A stretch of 64,000 bases of DNA from Apostichopus japonicus (taxonomy: Eukaryota > Echinodermata > Holothuroidea > Aspidochirotida > Stichopodidae), in assembly GCF_037975245.1 (NCBI RefSeq), contig NC_092578.1, positions 12,198,321 to 12,262,320 of the forward strand. Reading direction: 5' to 3'. Shown one piece after another: positions 11,149 through 22,106 of this stretch. The notes beneath the pieces were generated by a model. It ran no database searches and was not told the DNA's origin. It was given only the letters and a program-made list of their open reading frames with translations. The translations under genes and the position numbers were made by a program. The first letter of the stretch is position 1, and the number at the start of each line of letters is the position of its first letter.

Positions 11149-11425
11149 TATAGTATTACTATTGCTATTGCTATTACTATTGCTATTGCTATTGCTAGTG
11201 CTATTGCTATTGCTAGTGCTATTGTCATTGCTATTACTATTACTATTGCTATTGCTATTGCCTTTGTTATTGCTATTGCCATTGCTATTGCTATAGTATT
11301 TATTGCTATTATTGTTATTATTGTTATTATTGTTATTATTGTTATTATTGTTATTATTATTATTATTATTATAATTACTATTATTAATATTATTATCATT
11401 ATGATTACTATCATCATGATTATGA
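11149..11425. repeat. (ATTGCT)n grading into (ATT)n microsatellite
   Basis: The compound tract runs from ATTGCT hexamers through TTATTG to ATT/ATTATG, immediately upstream of the 5'-truncated LINE copy 1. Translated frames of poly-I/A/V across it are artefacts. Confidence 0.95.
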
Positions 11426-11500
11426 TTAATTTGGATTTAGATAAACAAGGGGGGTAACTTATGGACAAATTTCAATGCTAGATCAAAGTGTTTAGATTTA

Positions 11501-11920
11501 TTGAGTACTTTTGATTTACTGGATATTTGGAGAGAAAGAAACCCTCATAACAAATATTTTACTTGGAAGTCAAATATCTCTCCTGATATCTGTTGTAGGT
11601 TTGATGTGTTCCGTATTTCTCGCTCTCTTGGCCCGCTCGTAACAAATACATCGTTTTCTCCCAGTTTAAAATCTGATCATTCTATTGTCAATATTGATCT
11701 AAATGTTTTCTGCGAGAAGAGAGGTCCAGGGTACTGGACGTTTAATTGTTCTTTACTTAATGATGAGGAGTACATAAGGATTATTGAAGAAACTTTTCAC
11801 TTGATTTGTACAAATGAAACCTTTATGAACCCTTCTAAAAAATGGGATTATATAAAATATAAAATTCGTACAGTGTCGTCAAATTATAGTAAAGCAAGAC
11901 TCGTAGAAAACATGAAGTAG
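11501..11920 (+). pseudogene. LINE copy 1: endonuclease C-terminal part
   Basis: This open stretch encodes the distal part of an apurinic-type endonuclease: DLLDIWRERNP, YFTWKS, RFDVFRISRSL and the catalytic-site motif SDHSIVNIDL at about residues 58-67. These correspond to the known L1/Tx1 block W-x-R-x-D-x-F...SDHxxV. The N-terminal catalytic residues (Asn, Glu, GDFN) are absent because the element is truncated. The linker to RT begins before the in-frame stop. Confidence 0.85.
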
Positions 11921-12339
11921 ATGTTGTTAAAAATATTTCTAAGTTGGAAAAGGACTATTTTGCTACCCTTTCCTTAGATGTTCTTCATAAGCTCAATTCT
12001 AAAAGAAATAAGCTTGAACATATTTTTGATTACAAGCTGCGTGGTATTATTGTACGTTCTAGTGCGAGGTGGGTAGGCTATTGGGGAGAAAAATACTAAG
12101 TACTTTCTTAATTTAGAAAGACACAAAAAGACTAGATATGCTATTCCTAAGTTGCATGATCCAGGTGGTTCAATTATTTCTGATACTACTTCAATTCTTC
12201 GCATGATCGCATCCTTTTATGGTGACCTGTATTCTAGTCAACGTTTTGAGCTAACCCCATTTTCACGGACCTCGAGATTACAAAATCCTTAAATGTTGAG
12301 GATGCTAATTAATGTGATGGGCTGTTAACGGAGGATGAA

Positions 12340-13085
12340 TGTAGAACCGCCCTCATTTCTATGAGTAAAGGCAAAAGCCCTGGTAATGATGGATTGTCGA
12401 TTGAATTTTATCAGCATTTTTGGCCTTTAATTGGTACTGTTGTATAACAGACTCTTTAAATTTCTCGTATACTCATTTGGGTCTCTCGAAAGAGCAGCAC
12501 GTAATAATATCATTCTTATTCCTATAAGCCTGGAAAAGATCATAACTTTGTTAAAAATTATAGGCCTATTTCTTTATTGAATATAGATTAAATGATTTGT
12601 TCAAAAGCATTAGCTACTCGAATTAAGAAGGTTTTGCCTATAAGTATTGGTCACAATCAAACGGGTTATATTAAAGGACGTTTCAAAGGGGAAAATATTC
12701 GTTGTATTTTAGATTCTATCGATTTCTGTAAGCTGAATTCAATCCCTTCTTCGTCTTCTAGTGTAAATTGATTTTGAAAAAGGGTTTGATAGACTGAATT
12801 GGGATTCTATTTATCATTGCCTTGAACGTTTTAATTTTTATGATAGTTTCTGTCCTTGGATTCGTCATTATATTCAAACTCTTCTGCTTCAGTTTTTCAT
12901 AACGGTTTTTCCTCGGCGCCTTTTGACATTACTAGGGGTGTGAGACAAGGTTGTCCTCTCAGCCCTGACATATTTATAATTTGTTTGGAAATTCTAACAA
13001 TGAAAATCAATGCAAGCTTATGTGGTAAGGGCTATTTCTATTTTAAATAACGAATTAAAAATCCTCCAGTATGCGTATATACTAT
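12340..13085 (+). pseudogene. LINE copy 1: reverse-transcriptase remnants
   Basis: Fragments in all three forward frames give the RT blocks in the right order: KGKSPGNDGLSIEFYQ, IILIPI plus YRPISL-like, TGYIKGRF, and FDITRGVRQGCPLSPDIFI (12916-12972). The following catalytic box reads QYAYI where QYADD is expected (about 13067-13081), so both catalytic aspartates are lost. Several single-base frameshifts and stops are present. Confidence 0.85.
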
Positions 13086-14019
13086 TTTATTCCTTGATTG
13101 TTCTCATGAGTCATTGAGAGAAGTTATTCTTATCCTGAAAGATTTCGAACCTGTCTTCTGGGCTTAACATTAATTTTGATAAGTCTAGTGTTTTGAGGTC
13201 CTTTAATTACTCATAAACCACACTTTATTGACAAGTATTTTTTAAGGTGGACTGATGGTCCAGTAATTGTTTTAGGTATTGTTATTTGCAATGATGGAGA
13301 TGAACTTTTTCGGTTAAATTTCATGCCCAAGTTGTCTCGACTAAAGATGTCATTGGATTTGTGGTCACGTAGAGACCTTACTCCTTTTGGTAAAATAATT
13401 TTGGTGAAAACGTTTGCTTTATCTCAATTGGTGTATCTATTTCAATGCTTGTCAAATCCTCCCAATTATTTTATCAAGCTTATTAAGCTGTTATGATTAA
13501 TTAAATTTCAGAGGGAGGATTAAACGTTACTCATATAAGCAGTTTTATTAATGTTTTAATTTGTACATGGGTTAAGAGATATATACATGACACTACTGAG
13601 GCTTATTGGAAAATGTACTTTTCCTATTATCTTATAAAGTTTGGTAAACAATTGCTATTTGAATGTAATTTTATGCCAAGAGACGTTAAAACGGAAAATC
13701 ATTTCATAAATGATGTACTATATGCTTGGTCCCTATTTGCTTATAAGAATCCCACTGTAATTTTATTGATCAAATTATCTGGAACAACCAAAATATTAAA
13801 GTAAACAATTATGTTATTTTTTACAACCATTGTTACGAGAAAAATCTGATTCATATTCATAATCTTTTAGATGCAAATAACCGGTTCTTAAGTTTTCTGG
13901 ATTTTAAACGAAAATTCGATATAAATTGTCCTTTCACATTTTACTGTGGCATTATAAATGCTATCCCAGGTCATTGGAGAAGGTCATTAGATGCCTACAA
14001 TGGTATCGAGGAAATTCCT

Positions 14020-14652
14020 TTGAATATAATTCATAACAATGCATCCCTATCTCGGTTCATTTATAAGCAGCTTATTCAGGGACACGTAACTATTCCAAAG
14101 TGTATTGTTAAGTGGAATGCAAACTTCGACTATAGCTCTCTACAATGGCGTGTAATCTTTCAAATTCCTTTCAAGTCGTTAACGGAGACAAAATTACAAT
14201 ACTTTCAATTTCGTTTTCATCCTCGAATACTTGGGACAAACCATCTTCTGAGTTTGATGGGTTTAATTGACAATTCACGGTGTACTTACTGTGGCCTAAA
14301 GGAGGAGACTATTGAACATTTGTTTTGGGAGTGTAAAATAATTTCTGCTTTTGTTTTAGATATTGAGCAACATATTTTTAATAGACAATTTATTTTTTCC
14401 AGGTCGGATATGTTTTTCGGCTATCAACTGCTATTGAAGCATCCGTTGAATTTTTTAATTTTTCATATCAAATACTATATATTCCAGAAGAAATTAAATA
14501 TGAGCATTCCCAACGTTAACGAATTTTTGTATAAATTAACATTTCTGTTACAAGTTGAGAAATACTTAGATTATGGTAAACATCGAGGACCTCCATCATG
14601 CAATCTCCTAAGACACACTTTTAGTAATTGTGCTATGCTCTTTGAATATTGA
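14020..14652 (+). pseudogene. LINE copy 1: C-terminal domain with Cys-His motif
   Basis: The longest intact piece of copy 1 (210 codons, genuine stop). It covers the post-thumb region and ends in the C-terminal Cys-rich motif Cx2Cx8Hx4C (residues about 88-105, CTYCGLKEETIEHLFWEC), a signature of L1/Tx1-type ORF2. It aligns by eye with the copy 2 pieces on the other strand: KWNA-F, then CTFC...IEHLFWKC. The first Met is not a natural start; the frame continues upstream in the relic. Confidence 0.85.
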
Positions 14653-14799
14653 ATATTTGTAATCAAACAGTAATAAAGTGTCATATATGTCTTAATATAA
14701 GTTTTTTATTATGGGAAAAGACTTGACAATAAATGATGGCATAAAAAAATATTGAAATTATGATAATGATTATGATTATTATGATTATTATTATTTAAA

Positions 14800-17030
14800 G
14801 CAGGATTAAAGTAAACCATCAGAGTATACTTACCTCTGTCAACTAGGTAACCCTGTCACGGTGGTGAGCACTAGTGGATAAACTAAACATATGCCCATTA
14901 TAGGTTACATGGCATGCCGACTCCATTGAGATGTAATGTATTTTTAGTAGACGCACTTCTTCAACAAATTAATAATGTTGTAGGCAATATGCACCGATAT
15001 CATCGACGTGTTAAGTATCTGTAGTGACACTACACTTCTGCCTTGTTGCTCGAGTATATCTGTCGTGGATGTTCACCGAACTACGAACTGGTCAGAACAC
15101 GCATTCTTCACTTGAAGCGTTCAACGCCATCCAAGCGTTAATTCCTTCAACATGCATGTATGCATGGTTGTAGTGTGACACAGGCTTTATTCTTTAATCA
15201 AATAATATTATACCATATTGGTATCTTCTGCAGGATATTGCCTACATAAACTACAATGAGAAGACTCCTCTGGGATGCTTTCTTTGTATTATATTTTACA
15301 GTAATTAAGAAATGCCTTCGAGACGAACTATCGTTGATTAGCTCACACATTGCAGAAGTAGAAAGGCTTTGACGCGAAAATGAAGAAAAACTTTCTATTT
15401 GAATGAAACATCAGTTTTACGGCATAGTTATCAGTATTCTGTATGCTGAGTAGAGTATATATAATATAGACAATGCTCAGTGAACGTATTGGTCTTCCCG
15501 GCATCGGTTAAATCGTATATAGGCTACCGCGGTGTAAAGGCTACCGCGTATATAGGCTACCGTAATAGGCTACCGCGGTATACAGTTATATAAAGAATTC
15601 GTCCGGAGTGAGTTACGAGCATTCACTTACAAGTTAAACCTATCCTTTTATTTGTTCTTAACGGTGTCTTCTACATATAAATAAACAGCAATAATTAATA
15701 TCAAAAATAAATAAACAGAGCTTTATGCAGTTACGTTCCTTCCGTAAGGTCCTTGCATTTAATAAAGTATTGGGATATGTACGGCAAACTTGTAAAGGTA
15801 AGAGATTTAGGCGTTAACTTCTTCACACAAAGATACTCATGCACACCAAAAATAAATTGATGCGCAGATGTTTTATGTCTCATTTGATTTAAAAACAAAG
15901 GTGGTTGGCTATCCAAGAAACAGTGGCGTCATCGTAAGAACGATATGTCTGGAACAAGTTGATAGTTATCATGAACCGATATAGTTGTTTGCATGGTAGT
16001 GTATAATATGTATATATCATAAAGGATAAGAAATATGAGTAACCAAAGGTCTGGTTTGGTCTGGTTTAGGTGAGTATAATTATCATTTTTAGAAACAAAC
16101 TATATGTGTGATGTTGAAATTCTACAAGTCATGATGAACACTAGAACAACAGCAAAATCTAATCAGTATCTTCTCTTGTTTTGCACTCGTTAGGTTAGAA
16201 TGAATTTAGGAGTAGAATTCGTTAAGCTGGGATCATTTATTACATGCAAATCTGTGAATGTGCGTTCCAAATATTATGTTACACTTGAGTATCAAAGAAA
16301 TGATCATTGTGGCAGTAACCAATATCGGATGTTTATAGTTCGTTTTTCTGAGCCATGAATATTGTATGCCTTATATTGACTTCCGAGAACAATACTCGGC
16401 AGTACTCCATGATTAACGCCAGGACTACCAAATGGTTAGAAATCGAAGAGTTCCTTTACTAGGTTCCTATTGCTATTTTAGTCTTTAGATATTTATGTGT
16501 TTGTCTTCTTGTCTGGTCAAACGTGCACTGTGTGTGTAAAACCAGTATAGGCATATGTTAATCTTATGGTGTGTTTGAACATGGAACCGAAAATTTAAAA
16601 TACCAATTAAATAATCATGCTGTGGAGGAAGAAAAGGAGGTCAGCAGATCAAAATAGTTTAGATTAAATCCATCAGGTTTTAACTAAACTTGATGACTTA
16701 GAGGGAAATATATTATGGTCAGCTTGATAAAATCTAACGCAATGGTCATCTATTTCATCGCTATACTTCTTCATGTTGCTATAAGATACCGTACAAAATG
16801 TACGTTTCATTACGAGAACGGAATGATTTACTTCAAGCTACTTCCTGTTTCTTCACAGAATAAGCCATACCGGCAAGTTTTACTGTGTGTGAATTGCTTT
16901 CGGAATCATGGCAGTAGGGTAATATTCATAATAATGATAATGTTTCGAACTGGTTTGGGGTACAATCAGGGAACGAGTTTGGCAATTTACTGCTTAGTAC
17001 TTCGTACGCCTCTGTGGTTTACAAAAAGAA
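14800..17030. other. Mostly unassigned
   Basis: No gene recognised. It contains a short GC-rich repeat at 15518-15582 and otherwise AT-rich sequence up to the tRNA gene. Confidence 0.5.
15518..15582. repeat. Short tandem repeat of TAGGCTACCGCGG-type units
   Basis: About four imperfect copies of (TATA)GGCTACCGCGGTRTA occur in 65 bp. The GC-rich core stands out in AT-rich surroundings. Confidence 0.75.
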
Positions 17031-17035
17031 GAAGG

Positions 17036-17042
17036 AAAAAAA
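17036..17042 (-). terminator. Pol III T7 terminator of tRNA-Lys
   Basis: A run of seven T on the minus strand begins 5 nt after the tRNA 3' end, a normal position for RNA polymerase III termination. Confidence 0.85.
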
Positions 17043-17047
17043 CTATG

Positions 17048-17120
17048 CGCCCAACGTGGGGCTCGAACCCACGACCCTGAGATTAAGAGTCTCATGCTCT
17101 ACCGACTGAGCTAGCCGGGC
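17048..17120 (-). tRNA. tRNA-Lys (anticodon CTT)
   Basis: The minus strand gives a 73-nt cloverleaf. Acceptor stem GCCCGGC pairs with GTTGGGC (two G-T pairs), discriminator G, no encoded CCA. The D-arm contains box A TAGCTCAGTCGG. The anticodon loop is ACTCTTAAT with CTT at 17085-17087, and there is no intron. The T-arm is GTGGG/TTCGAGC/CCCAC with box B GGTTCGAGCCC. The sequence matches the standard animal tRNA-Lys-CTT closely. A T7 terminator lies just downstream. It looks intact and functional. It stands alone, with no other tRNA gene nearby. Confidence 0.97.
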
Positions 17121-17124
17121 AGAC

Positions 17125-17965
17125 GATTTAAATCAGCGGCAATATTTGAATTGTTACTTTAAAGAAATCTATGCACTAACTCTAAGAATGAGTTTCAAAG
17201 TCCACAGATTAAGTATACGATAATTCACCTTTGTGAGTACTTCCACGGTGTGTTAGCCTCATTTGTCAGTATCATAGCTGTGTTATTATTTGACAAATGC
17301 AGACTAATTCCTGTGTACCTTTACCGCTATGTACACCCACGTGGGTGATTTGATACGTAGTAGCAGCTCCCTGCGTATCTTAGTACTGAGTGTTGAGTGG
17401 AAATGTCAACAATAGAACAAGATGCCCTCGTGTCGAGGAGGTATGCCCTTTGTAATATATATCCTATCTACGGACAATGGAAGTCATACTCTCACACAGG
17501 GTACACGCGGGAGTCGGATCTGAAAATCAATAACGACTTTCATTTTAGTTTTATTGCGTATATAGTACACCTTTATGTGTGTTATAATTATTGTCATTTC
17601 GCCGCTGCGTATAGTGAGTGTTACGGTAATGTCTTTACTGGACTGTACCATCACAGTAATAAGAATGGGTGATTAGGGGGTTGGGCGGGGGGAGGGGGGG
17701 TTACACTTCTTTCGTCTAGGGCTACGGTAGACTAGAGATAACTTGCAGATCATAGCCTATAGATGTTATGATATTTCGGTTATAATGGTACATATCGTTC
17801 TATTATTGTGAACAAACCAGATTATTTCACGCTCAGGCTATAGCGATCACAATTACCGACCTTACTAGTTTTGGCCTTACTCGAGATACTTACCGACAAT
17901 AGGCCCGCCCTATAGGCTAGATGCTTAACATGTGTAAAGGAGAACAGTTTCTACAACTGTATTGA
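17125..17965. other. No recognisable gene
   Basis: Contains a G-rich patch near 17675-17701 and unsupported open frames. Nothing else seen. Confidence 0.5.
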
Positions 17966-17969
17966 ATAT

Positions 17970-18009
17970 AATTATTATTACTATTATTATTGTTATTATT
18001 ATTATTATT
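17970..18009. repeat. (ATT)n microsatellite at the 3' tail of LINE copy 2
   Basis: Read on the minus strand this is an A-run passing into (AAT)n, directly following the LINE 3' UTR, so it is probably the retroposition tail. Confidence 0.85.
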
Positions 18010-18397
18010 TTTTTTTTCCTCCGTTTATTCATCGTTTATCATCAATGCGAACAGAAATTTGCTTTAGATTTGTAACATAACTTCTTCAATTTTTGTTTTG
18101 TAAGTATATATAGTACATGGAACACCACTTCTCTACTACATGTGCAAGTATATAGCAAAATTCTAGGGTAAAGGAAACGGAATCGATATGGCTTAATTGA
18201 ATAAATCAGGACATAAGGAAAAGGCGTGCCATAACTCCACAAAAGTAGCTTTATGTTTTCTAAAGCTGGAAGTTCTTAAATAGTTGAACCTTTCAATACT
18301 GATTATGAATTTAATATGAATTTAAAGAAAAACTCATTGATTGATGGATTTCGTTCATTCCTTTTGCAATCATAAATATAGTATTTCATATGAAGTA

Positions 18398-18604
18398 TCA
18401 GAACGTTGTAGGGATGTCCCCTACCGTTGTTATAACCAAAACAGCTATCCTGCTTTGAAAAAAAAAGAACTGCTTCTTAAGAAACATATTTTCAACATCT
18501 AAAATAAAAGAGGCAGTTATGGGACATTTCCAAAATAGGTGCTCAATATTCTCAGTTTCAATTTTACAAAAGGTACAAAGATCTGAATCACTTTTACCCA
18601 TCAA
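18398..18604 (-). pseudogene. LINE copy 2: C-terminal Cys-His domain
   Basis: Contains CTFCKIETENIEHLFWKC, the Cx2Cx8Hx4C motif of L1/Tx1 ORF2 C-termini. The downstream residues SFILDVENMF correspond to AFVLDIEQHIF in copy 1. The frame ends early at an in-frame stop compared with copy 1. Confidence 0.8.
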
Positions 18605-18671
18605 TGAAAGAAGCCTATTCGTGGCAACAATTCTATGAATAAATTTGAATTGGAAAAATTGGATTTTAGCT

Positions 18672-19130
18672 TCAGAGACAGTGTAATACCGGCATATGAA
18701 AGAAGCGATGCCAGTCTTTGTAGGTTAAGTTGGTGAAGGTCGCATTCCACTTTTCAATGGCGGGTGGTATGTCTGATAGACGACGCAAATGGCGCTTATA
18801 AACTAGTTGGGAGACTGATGAGGCTTTTAGAACTTCATTGAATAGAAGTTTGTTGTCATTATCAATATTATTTCTAACGCAAGCAGCCCCTCTCCAACTT
18901 TTCGGGATACTATCAATTAAACCCCAATATAGGGTGAAAGGAAAACGCATAATATGGAATTTGCGCTTGAAACAATCTAACGGGAGAGGTCTCCCGTCAT
19001 TATCAAACAGATCCCCAACATAATAAACATTTTTCAAGAGTAAATTCTTATACAAAATAATATCATTGTAAATACGTATGTGGGAAATGTTCCAGTTAAT
19101 TTGTTTTCCAAAGTTACTATTCGGGTTCAT
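18672..19130 (-). pseudogene. LINE copy 2: region between RT and Cys-His motif
   Basis: A 152-codon open piece. LDCFKRKFHI-RFPFTLYWGLI and AIEKWNATF align with copy 1 segments (FLDFKRKFDI, PFTFYCGII, CIVKWNANF). This is the C-terminal domain after the RT thumb. No independent function. Confidence 0.8.
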
Positions 19131-19205
19131 AAAAGAAATTTCACACCACGCACTAACGATTTGGTAAATGAAAGGATTTGAAATATTAATGATGTCATTC
19201 TTTGA

Positions 19206-19397
19206 TCAATTAGAGTAGAAAATAAGTTCTTTTCCGTAAGATCTTAAGTAAATGTCGAAAAAAACTTTCAACAACCCATATAGGTCGCTGTTGTACCGCT
19301 GAATCCAGGTGCATTTAAGACTGTTTATCAAACTAGAAATATGAGTTACCTTTAGCCCTCCCTCACCGACAGAATTAATCATGACTGAGCATTTCAC
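19206..19397 (-). pseudogene. LINE copy 2: post-RT segment
   Basis: GEGGLKVTHISSLINSLK followed by CTWIQRY matches the GGLNVTHISS-FIN-CTWVKRY block of copy 1 (about 13516-13580, read across a frameshift). It lies between the RT thumb and the C-terminal domain. Flanked by frameshifts on both sides. Confidence 0.75.
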
Positions 19398-19441
19398 TTT
19401 CTCAGGATTTCCCGCCCATATTAAATCAAAAATGATACTTT

Positions 19442-19870
19442 CTATCTCCTTAGTAAAGTGGGAAGGTGGATTTCGAAGGACCTGAAAGAGATAAACAAGC
19501 TGCGACCAAGCAAATGTTTTGACAACAAAACATCACGACCGATCGGGGTCAAATCCCTACATTTCCAAACACTTAAACACTTTTTAAGACGAGAAAGCTT
19601 AGGAACATAATTCAAACGGACGAGATCATTTCCATTGTCAGTAAAGAACATACCTAATAACTTTACTGGCCCAAGAGTGAATCTGATGTTAAACTCCTGA
19701 ATAAAGGTCGGACAATGCGAGGCAAGCGGACCTAGCGGGAAAAGACTCGATTTGGTTAAGTTAATTGTCAATCCGGAAGCTAGTCTCAGTTGATTAAGAA
19801 TGTTCAATGCCTCCTTTAAAGAGCTTCTTCTATTATCGAGAAAGAGAGTTGTGTCATCAGCGTATTGCAT
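19442..19870 (-). pseudogene. LINE copy 2: RT palm with YADD box
   Basis: Begins MQYADDTTLF; Y-A-D-D is the polymerase catalytic box of non-LTR reverse transcriptases. SGLTINLTKSS, the primer-grip region GPVKLLGMFF and LSRLKKCLSVW of the thumb follow. A stop just upstream of the YADD box separates it from the RVRQGCPLSP block, so the enzyme is not intact. Confidence 0.88.
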
Positions 19871-19995
19871 GATCCTGACTTACTTATTATTAATTTTGAT
19901 CCCTCTTATATAGTGGTTATTTTGAATTTTTAATGCACAAACTTCCGCTGCAAGAATAAATAAATAAGGACTTAGCGGGCATCCCTGCCTTACTC

Positions 19996-20122
19996 TTATT
20001 ATTGTTATTATGATTATGATTATGATTATGATTATAATGATTATTATCATTATTATCATTATGATTATTATGATTATGATTATTATTATTATGATTATTA
20101 TTATTATTATTATGATTACTAA

Positions 20123-20155
<33 letters not shown>

Positions 20156-20171
20156 GATTATTATTATTATG

Positions 20172-20264
<93 letters not shown>
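19996..20264. repeat. (ATT)n/(GATTAT)n microsatellite
   Basis: Pure (ATT)n toward 20264, grading into GATTAT and CATTAT variants toward the LINE junction. Poly-Asn and poly-Ile frames across it are artefacts. Confidence 0.97.
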
Positions 20265-20266
<2 letters not shown>

Positions 20267-21325
20267 ACAAACTTGGAGAAATACCGATGATCTTTAATGT
20301 AATAATTTAATGGCTAAATTAACTATGGTTAAAGTACTGAGCAACATACCTGTTAAATTCATAAAGGACCAAGGGACAGAAAGAAAAATCAATGTATACA
20401 GCATCGATTTCTTTCGCCCCTGTGTAGTTATTTATGGGAGAAACAAAATGTTAGCAACTTTGTAAACTACAAAAAGCCTGTGTATAGGGAAATATGTTAA
20501 CATTAGAGGACCAGGCGTTTCTTGCATTGCTCATCTGTCTAATTTAACTGTATGTCCATATGGGTCTCCGCTCAATGTCTTCTTTGTTTCCGTTTCAGTT
20601 AGCCTGAAGTAGAAACTGTTAGGATCGAAACGTCAGGTCCGCTAATAACTATATAATTTAATAACGCTAATAATGATATTGTTGACGTTCGTAACCACTG
20701 CTTCTTTTTTAAATATAACACCGTTTAGGTTAAACCCTACTTTGTATGCTTCAAAGATAAATGAATTGAAACTAAAAACCCTTCTGTTAATAGCATGTCC
20801 ATATATACTGTAAATAATCAATGGCTTATAGCTATATAGCCTACATATAGAGAGAGTGTGTGTAGATCAATGTTTAACGACAATGCAGAATCGGTCAAGC
20901 ATTAAGCAATTTACTCATTCAGAGAGTAGTAACGGTATCATTCAAGGAACGCGAACCTTTATGTTAATGTGACGTGTAACATATATAGCTCTATGTTATA
21001 CTATATGTACACGGACTATATGCCAGGGCAGAAGCGCTATGCATGATAATTGAGTAATGTATATAATGTATGTTGATGGCTGAGAGATAGCAATTCGCAA
21101 TGTACAGTATGGACAGGGTTACCACCTAACATATATTGTAACTGATCATGTACAAACTAAGCAAAAGTATGCGATATGTAGTTGAAATAAGAAGAAAAGA
21201 ATCGAATCACTCATGCTTTTACCATCTGCATACCTACCTTCTATTTCAAGGCTGGCGATAATATCATGTCAAAATGTATAGTTTCAATCCTCTGCAACTT
21301 CACTAAGCTATATATTTGCAGATTG
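20265..21325. other. No gene; one possible decayed ribozyme remnant
   Basis: AT-rich, with no coding signal. The only item noted is the hammerhead-like word set at 20602-20650, listed separately. Confidence 0.45.
20602..20650 (+). ncRNA. Possible decayed hammerhead/Penelope-like remnant
   Basis: GCCTGAAGTAG is followed 27 nt later by TCGAAACGTCAGG. In Penelope-associated hammerheads the usual order is CCTGATGA, a stem II hairpin, then GAAACGTC. The GAAAC-GTC part (20637-20644) is exact, but the first core box is damaged and stem II is not convincing. Weak evidence on its own. Confidence 0.3.
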
Positions 21326-21332
21326 CCGGCGT

Positions 21333-21625
21333 AATGCCATAGGCGTAGGGACGGGGGGGGCTGGGGGGGCTGCAGCCCCCCAATCAAAAATTTTTGTGAA
21401 AATTCGGGCAATATGCTGAGAATTTTTCGGGCACCTACTGAAAGAAAAATAATGTAAGGTGTTTTTTCAATGGTTAAACTGATATTATTATTATCATTAT
21501 TATTGTAACGACTTCCCCAATAATTGTAACCAATATGGAAGGGTAATAACACGCATAGGTGTATGAGGCGGGGGGGGGGGGCAGGGGGGCAGGGGGGCAG
21601 AGTGCCCCCCCTCCCATGTGACATT
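21333..21625. mobile_element. Possible hAT-like MITE remnant with C/G-rich ends
   Basis: The left side reads CATAGGCGTAGGGACGGGGG, then an inverted G/C hairpin around CTGCAG. The right side has alternating GGCAGGGGGG runs ending CCTCCCATG. This resembles hAT MITE ends elsewhere in the window, but I could not find a matching 8-bp target duplication, so the boundaries are uncertain. Confidence 0.4.
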
Positions 21626-21795
21626 AATATTAATATAGGCCTAATGATTTTCTTTATTTAGCATCATAATGCCCGAATATTTCCGTGTAACACCATCGAT
21701 TATCGACATCTTTGGCCACAGAAAAAACGCAGTCAATAGTTTTCTAACTAGTCAACTGTATACGTGCTCACATGATAATGGATGTGTTCATTTAC

Positions 21796-21800
21796 ATATC

Positions 21801-21832
<32 letters not shown>

Positions 21833-21833
21833 A

Positions 21834-21864
<31 letters not shown>

Positions 21865-21890
21865 AATATATAAATATATATATATATAAA
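21796..21890. repeat. (TA)n microsatellite
   Basis: Alternating TA with occasional ATAAATA and CATA interruptions. It directly follows the 3' tail of the minus-strand LINE. Confidence 0.95.
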
Positions 21891-21986
21891 TATTCATTTC
21901 ATTTCATTTATTTGTTTTTTCTCAATATACGGTACATTGTATGTCATACAAACGTTTACAGATATGAAATTGAGTATAAAGAGAAA

Positions 21987-22033
21987 GGAAGTGATCTAAA
22001 AACCTGAAAGGCTTATCGAGTAGAGCCACTCCC
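21987..22033 (-). other. LINE 3'-UTR hairpin (copy 2)
   Basis: On the minus strand GGGAGTG (22033-22027) pairs with CACTTCC (21993-21987), one G-T. A nested inner stem AAGCCT/AGGTTT lies in the loop. Same architecture as the hairpin at 2765-2811. Confidence 0.7.
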
Positions 22034-22106
22034 TAAAGAAGGAAAATAATTAAGTTATCAGAGTTAACGATATAAACAAACAAAGATTTCTAAAATGTAA
22101 TATGGA

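Larger units (their letters stand above)
11426..14796 (+). mobile_element. L1/Tx1-like LINE, copy 1 (5'-truncated, many frameshifts)
   Basis: The coding sequence can be followed through shifting frames in the order of an L1/Tx1-clade ORF2. It starts inside the endonuclease (LDLDKQGG; then SDHSIV). The linker follows (EKNTKYFLNLERHKKTR near 12090), then TEDE...KGKSPGNDG and NYRPISLLN (degenerate) near 12340-12590, and GVRQGCPLSP at 12937. A ruined YADD box lies near 13070, and finally a C-terminal Cx2Cx8Hx4C motif at 14281-14334. The 3' UTR is about 110 bp, ending in an A-run and an ATG/ATT-rich tail. Nothing is translatable as a whole. The 5' side joins a microsatellite with no unrelated spacer. 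Confidence 0.9.
18008..19998 (-). mobile_element. L1/Tx1-like LINE, copy 2 (5'-truncated inside RT)
   Basis: Reading the minus strand, the element starts at RVRQGCPLSP at about 19996 with nothing of the endonuclease or fingers domain. It continues through QYADDTTLF (intact catalytic box, about 19844-19870) and LSRLKKCLSVWKCRDLTPIGR to the C-terminal Cx2Cx8Hx4C motif at 18524-18577. About 390 bp of decayed C-terminus and 3' UTR follow, ending in an A-run/(AAT)n tail. It is recognisably the same family as copy 1 (shared PKLSRLK, RRDLTP-like, GGL-VTHISS and IEHLFW blocks) but clearly diverged. Coding is broken into at least four frames. Confidence 0.9.

Noticed and set aside
11140-11468. Long open frames of Ile/Ala/Val on both strands
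   Set aside because: They are translations of an (ATTGCT)n/(ATT)n microsatellite.
15915-15935. CAGTGGCGTCATCG as a hAT end
   Set aside because: No inverted partner or target duplication found nearby.
19917-20297. Poly-Asn and poly-Ile proteins
   Set aside because: Translations of (ATT)n. Only the last codons overlap LINE sequence, and in the wrong frame for RT.
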